In this document: positions 60,968-64,000 of the stretch, piece by piece | Layout of the letters: every line of letters starts with the position of its first letter | How positions within the stretch are numbered: the first letter of the stretch is position 1 | NCBI GenBank assembly: GCA_029213065.1 | Contig: JARGPH010000013.1 | Location: 71,827-135,826, forward strand | Direction: 5' to 3' | From: Verrucomicrobiales bacterium | Lineage (GTDB): Bacteria; Verrucomicrobiota; Verrucomicrobiia; Verrucomicrobiales; DEV007 | DNA length: 64,000 nt | Notes under the pieces: generated by a model | What the model was told of the DNA's origin: nothing | Seen by the model: only the letters and a program-made list of their open reading frames with translations | The model's database searches: none | Made by a program: the position numbers and the translations under genes

Positions 60968-61852
60968 CTACCCCCAGTGCCGTGCGATCTTTTGTTGCAG
61001 GAACTTGACGCTGCGAGCGAGTTGATCGATTCCGTCGACGCCGTCCTCGATGCTGATCCAGCCGTCGAAGCCTTTGCTTTTCAGCTCTGAAAAAATTGCG
61101 TCATAGTCGTTGAGGCCTTTGCCGATCTCGCCATGGCGGAGGCGCTTGGCGTAGCCTTCGGCGCCGTCTTCATCGCGTTGTAGATCTTCGATGGTGCCTT
61201 CCGCAAGGTAACGGTCGCTCGCGTGCATCGTCACGACTCGCGACGAGATGCGGCGAAGGAGTTCCAACGGATCTTCTCCGGCGAGGTAGGTGTTGCTGGG
61301 GTCGTAATTCACTCCGAAGTGCGAATGCTGAACGGATTCAACGAGCTCGCAGAAAACGTCCATTTTCTGTGCGAACTCGGGATATTCCCAGAAGTCATCT
61401 TTGTAATGATTTTCGATGATGAGGGTGATGTCTCGTTCTTCGGCGTAGGGAAGGCAGGCCTCGATCGATTCGGCGGCGAGGCGGACGCCTTCGGCAATGC
61501 TCAGTTCGGGTCGCCGCTGTCCACTGAGGACGCGGCAGTAGGAACCGCCGAGCGTTTCGGTCATGTCGATCCAGTTCTTCTGCTTCGCTATTTCATTTTC
61601 ACGAAAGGCTTTGTCAGGATGCGTGAAATCGGGTGAGCAACACACCATGGGGATGACGCGTCCGGTTGCTTCGACTTCGTTTCGAAAGCGGGACCAGTTG
61701 CTTTTGTCCTCCATTTCGAGGAACCCGGCATACCATTCGAGCCCTTCGACTTCGAGGGTGTCGGCGAGAGCGATCCACTCGGAAACGGTCATGGTTCCGT
61801 CTTTGCAGAGCGCCTGCATGTAGGCTTTGGGAAAGGCGGCGAGTTTCGGCAT
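60968..61852 (-). CDS. Sugar phosphate isomerase/epimerase (cytosolic TIM barrel)
   Basis: A 294-residue protein of the AP_endonuc_2 superfamily. No signal peptide is present, so it acts in the cytoplasm. Motifs include LEVEGLEWYAGFL, ERDITLIIENHYKDDFW with the likely metal glutamate, SHFGVNYDPSNTYLAGED and FDGWISIEDGVDG with the second metal glutamate. This is the pattern of ketose 3-epimerases and related isomerases. It is the last gene of the minus-strand operon with SDR, zinc-type dehydrogenase and aldolase genes, so it likely interconverts a sugar or sugar acid in that route. Confidence 0.85.
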   Translation of the reverse strand: MPKLAAFPKAYMQALCKDGTMTVSEWIALADTLEVEGLEWYAGFLEMEDKSNWSRFRNEVEATGRVIPMVCCSPDFTHPDKAFRENEIAKQKNWIDMTETLGGSYCRVLSGQRRPELSIAEGVRLAAESIEACLPYAEERDITLIIENHYKDDFWEYPEFAQKMDVFCELVESVQHSHFGVNYDPSNTYLAGEDPLELLRRISSRVVTMHASDRYLAEGTIEDLQRDEDGAEGYAKRLRHGEIGKGLNDYDAIFSELKSKGFDGWISIEDGVDGIDQLARSVKFLQQKIARHWG

Positions 61853-61864
61853 CGTGCTTTGAGA

Positions 61865-62659
61865 TTAGGTGGGAATGGTAGTGCTGTCCTTTGGCGGGTT
61901 TCGGCCGATAAAGGGGTGCTGCTCGAGATCAACGACTTGGCCGCTGATGGGGCCGCTTTCCTCGGCGAGCCAATAGATCGCGGCCATCGCGATTTCCTCC
62001 GGTTTGAGAATGCGTCCGGATGGCGCGTAGACTTTCGGTAAATGTGAGGGCCAGTCGTCGCTGAGCCCGTGCTCGCGTTTTCGCAATGCTTCGTTCTCGG
62101 TGAGAACCCAGCCGGGGTTGATTTGGTTGACGCGGATTCCGTTTTCTCTCATGAGGGTGTCGCCGAGGTTTCGGGTCATTGTCATGAGGGCTCCCTTGGA
62201 AACACTGTAGGGGAGAAGATCCGGTTCACCGCTCCACGCATTGACGCTGCCGATATTGAGGACAGTACCCCGCGTCTCGCTGAGGTGGGTAAGAGCGGTT
62301 TTGATGAGCCGGAAAGGAGCGATCGTGTTTACCGAAAGGATCTTTTCGAAAATGGCTTCGTCGGTGGTGTGGATGTTGCCGGAGAAGACCATTGCGGCGT
62401 TGTTGACGATTGCGTCCAGCCTCCCGAAGCGGGCAATGGCGAGGTCAACAAGCTGCTGCGGGCAGGATTCGTCGGTGAGATCCTGAATGTGGAGGGCGGC
62501 ATTTTCTTCTCCGAGATCGGCGACGACCCGTTCACCGAGGTCCTGCTCGAGTCCATGCACGATGATCTTGGCACCTTCGGTGACACATTGATTCGCAATG
62601 GCTTTGCCGATCCCGGTGCAACTTCCAGTGACGATGATGACTTTATCGGCGAGACGCAT
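61865..62659 (-). CDS. Short-chain dehydrogenase/reductase (SDR)
   Basis: A 264-residue classical SDR. The NAD(P)-binding TGSCTGIG motif is at residues 11-18, NNAAMV follows, and the catalytic Ser (NIGSVNAWSG) and YSVSK are present, so it should be active. Substrate is not readable, but the operon places it in sugar or sugar-acid oxidation. It lies 12 bp from both neighbours on the minus strand. Confidence 0.92.
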   Translation of the reverse strand: MRLADKVIIVTGSCTGIGKAIANQCVTEGAKIIVHGLEQDLGERVVADLGEENAALHIQDLTDESCPQQLVDLAIARFGRLDAIVNNAAMVFSGNIHTTDEAIFEKILSVNTIAPFRLIKTALTHLSETRGTVLNIGSVNAWSGEPDLLPYSVSKGALMTMTRNLGDTLMRENGIRVNQINPGWVLTENEALRKREHGLSDDWPSHLPKVYAPSGRILKPEEIAMAAIYWLAEESGPISGQVVDLEQHPFIGRNPPKDSTTIPT

Positions 62660-62671
62660 TTTCTAGTGAAG

Positions 62672-63694
62672 TTAGGGTTTGAGAACGGATTTCACGACTT
62701 CTCCGGAGTGCATTTTTTCGAAGGCCTCGTGCCAGTCGGTGATGTTCCAGACGCCGCCGATGATGGGTTTGACGTCGAGCTGTCCGCTCGAAAGCAACGC
62801 AATGACCCGTTCCCAGATCGGCCAGTTGTGGCTGAAGCTTCCCTGGAGGGTGATGTTTTTCTGGACGAGAGGATCGAGGTTGAAATTGAGCGGCTGCGGC
62901 CCCCATCCGACTTTGCTGATCCAACCGGCGGGACGGACGATATCGAGGGCGATCTTTAAAGTCACACTCGCTCCGGCGGCGTCGATCACTCCGTCGCAAC
63001 CGAGTCCGTCGCGGGATTTGGCCCATTCGGTGGCGTCCCCGATGATGACGTCGCAGCCGTAGCTTTTCGCTATTTCGAGACGATGGGCGTCCTGTTCGAG
63101 CCCGACGATGGCGACTTCAGCACCGCAGAGGCGGGCCATCGCGGCGCAGAGAATCCCGATCGTTCCGGGTCCTAAGACAACAACGCGATCGCCCGGTTCG
63201 ATGCGGGCATTTTTCACAACGGCGCTGTAGGCAACGCAGCAGGGTTCGGTGAGGCAGGCCTCCTCGAAGGGGAGGGAATCGGGAACATGGTGCAGAATAC
63301 GGGAGGGAACACGAACGTATTTGGTCATCGCTCCGTTGACGCCGTAGCCGAATCCTTTCCGGGTCGGGTCGAGGTTGTAGAGACCCCGTTTTGTCATCGG
63401 ATTGTTTTCGCTGATGATCGCAGCGGTCTCGGAGACGACACGCTGCCCCTCTTTCCAGCCTTCGACTTCGTTTCCAAGCTCGACGATGTGCCCGCCGAAT
63501 TCATGTCCGAGAACAACGGGATAGTTCACCGGCCAGGAGTGATCAGCGGTCCACTGGTGGAGGTCGCTCCCGCAGACACCGACGTTGGCCACCTCGAGAA
63601 GAACATCGTGGGGACCAATCTCAGGGCGGTCGATTTCCCGGATTTCGACGGAACCCTTCTCCGGGGCAAAATTGACTACAGCGGGGGATTTCAT
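62672..63694 (-). CDS. Zinc-type alcohol dehydrogenase, lacking the structural-zinc cysteines
   Basis: A 340-residue medium-chain dehydrogenase. The catalytic zinc residues are Cys41 (GVCGSDLHQW), His and Glu in GHEFGG, and Glu near TEPCC; GPGTIGILCA is the NAD-binding GxGxxG. The stretch that normally carries the four structural-zinc cysteines (around residues 90-110) reads SETAAIISENNPMTKRGLYN and has no cysteine, so that lobe binds no zinc. It resembles sorbitol/threonine dehydrogenases. It lies 12 bp from the SDR and 6 bp from the aldolase-like gene. Confidence 0.9.
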   Translation of the reverse strand: MKSPAVVNFAPEKGSVEIREIDRPEIGPHDVLLEVANVGVCGSDLHQWTADHSWPVNYPVVLGHEFGGHIVELGNEVEGWKEGQRVVSETAAIISENNPMTKRGLYNLDPTRKGFGYGVNGAMTKYVRVPSRILHHVPDSLPFEEACLTEPCCVAYSAVVKNARIEPGDRVVVLGPGTIGILCAAMARLCGAEVAIVGLEQDAHRLEIAKSYGCDVIIGDATEWAKSRDGLGCDGVIDAAGASVTLKIALDIVRPAGWISKVGWGPQPLNFNLDPLVQKNITLQGSFSHNWPIWERVIALLSSGQLDVKPIIGGVWNITDWHEAFEKMHSGEVVKSVLKP

Positions 63695-63700
63695 GTTTTT

Positions 63701-64000
63701 CTAAAAGTCGGGAACGTCCTGGGCGTGAATCGCTTCGCAAATCATTCGGAGTGAGCCTTCGAGATCACCGTCGGCGGTTTTGAACGCATCTGCATCAATC
63801 GTAAGCGGCGCACCGAGGACAACGAGTGGTGCGCCGAACTGCGGGCACTGAACAGCTTGTTCGAGAGTGAGACCTCCGACCGCCTGAACGGGAACGCTGA
63901 CAGCGTTGACAACCTCTTTTAGCTCATCGAGCGGGTTGGGCATTCGGTTGCCGGCGGCGGCGATTCCTCGTCTTTCGTCGTAGCCGATGTGGTGAATGAC
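63701..64000 (-). CDS. HPS/KGPDC-like (OMP decarboxylase superfamily) protein, C-terminal part
   Basis: The gene continues beyond the right edge; 99 codons plus stop are present. The sequence opens with VIHHIGYDERRGIAAAG, then has VPVQAVGGLTLEQAVQ and PLVVLGAPLTIDADAF, which match the C-terminal half of 3-hexulose-6-phosphate synthase and 3-keto-L-gulonate-6-phosphate decarboxylase. Both belong to the OMP decarboxylase suprafamily and act on phosphorylated sugars or sugar acids. As the first visible gene of the operon it suggests a route that ends in a pentulose or hexulose phosphate. Which of the two reactions it performs cannot be decided here. Confidence 0.78.
   Translation of the reverse strand, partial: VIHHIGYDERRGIAAAGNRMPNPLDELKEVVNAVSVPVQAVGGLTLEQAVQCPQFGAPLVVLGAPLTIDADAFKTADGDLEGSLRMICEAIHAQDVPDF

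Noticed and set aside
1-64000. CRISPR array or complete insertion sequence
   Set aside because: No regularly spaced direct repeats and no transposase or integrase gene were found in the window.

Overview
The window looks like a chromosomal segment of a heterotrophic, probably marine member of the Verrucomicrobiota (PVC superphylum). This rests on gene content: two giant exported propeller/HEAT/cytochrome c proteins, a DUF1080 domain, ThuA, SHD1-type and GH99-like proteins, an ECF sigma/FecR pair and eight exported sulfatases. No rRNA, complete tRNA, CRISPR array, integrase or full insertion sequence was seen. Most start codons lack a clear Shine-Dalgarno sequence.

Layout. 1-3.5 kb: end of a Na/phosphate symporter, a small DUF6172-like protein and RNase R with a long RGG-like tail. 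3.9-7.4 kb: AT-richer short genes, all on the + strand, separated by attC-like sites; this reads as an integron cassette array without an integrase. 7.6-15.4 kb: one 2600-residue NRPS-PKS gene on the minus strand with AT-rich, Fur-box-like dyads upstream. 15.7-34.6 kb: a sulfatase, a DUF3313 lipoprotein, a cytochrome c/HEAT dehydrogenase-like protein, a TruC-like pseudouridine synthase, a 53-residue membrane protein, glycan-directed exported proteins, a MoaD/BNR pair, a PAP2 phosphatase, a peroxiredoxin, a zinc metallopeptidase, a GH99-like protein and a dienelactone hydrolase. 34.7-36.3 kb: a sulfatase. 36.6-38.3 kb: a second pair of cassettes with textbook attC features, followed by a repeat-flanked nucleotidyltransferase module (38.3-39.5 kb). 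39.5-42.4 kb: an EI24/CysZ-like protein, an Mpv17/PMP22-like protein and ThuA. 42.5-48.1 kb: an operon of ECF sigma factor, FecR anti-sigma with a DNRLRE/CBM96-like exported domain, FAD oxidoreductase and sulfatase. 48.5-57.5 kb: a five-gene minus-strand operon (sulfatase-DUF1080 fusion, isomerase/epimerase, cytochrome c/HEAT protein, two sulfatases). 57.7-60.7 kb: two convergent sulfatases. 61-64 kb: a tight minus-strand operon of isomerase/epimerase, SDR, zinc-type dehydrogenase and an HPS/KGPDC-like aldolase.

How the parts may work together. The sulfatases, glycoside-hydrolase-like proteins and oxidoreductases suggest breakdown of sulfated algal or animal glycans, with the 61-64 kb operon feeding released sugars or sugar acids into central metabolism. 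The sigma/FecR operon may let the cell sense such a glycan through the exported domain of the anti-sigma factor (inference). The two cassette clusters and the repeat-flanked nucleotidyltransferase are the clearest accessory DNA. The NRPS-PKS is the only secondary-metabolite gene and may be iron regulated.
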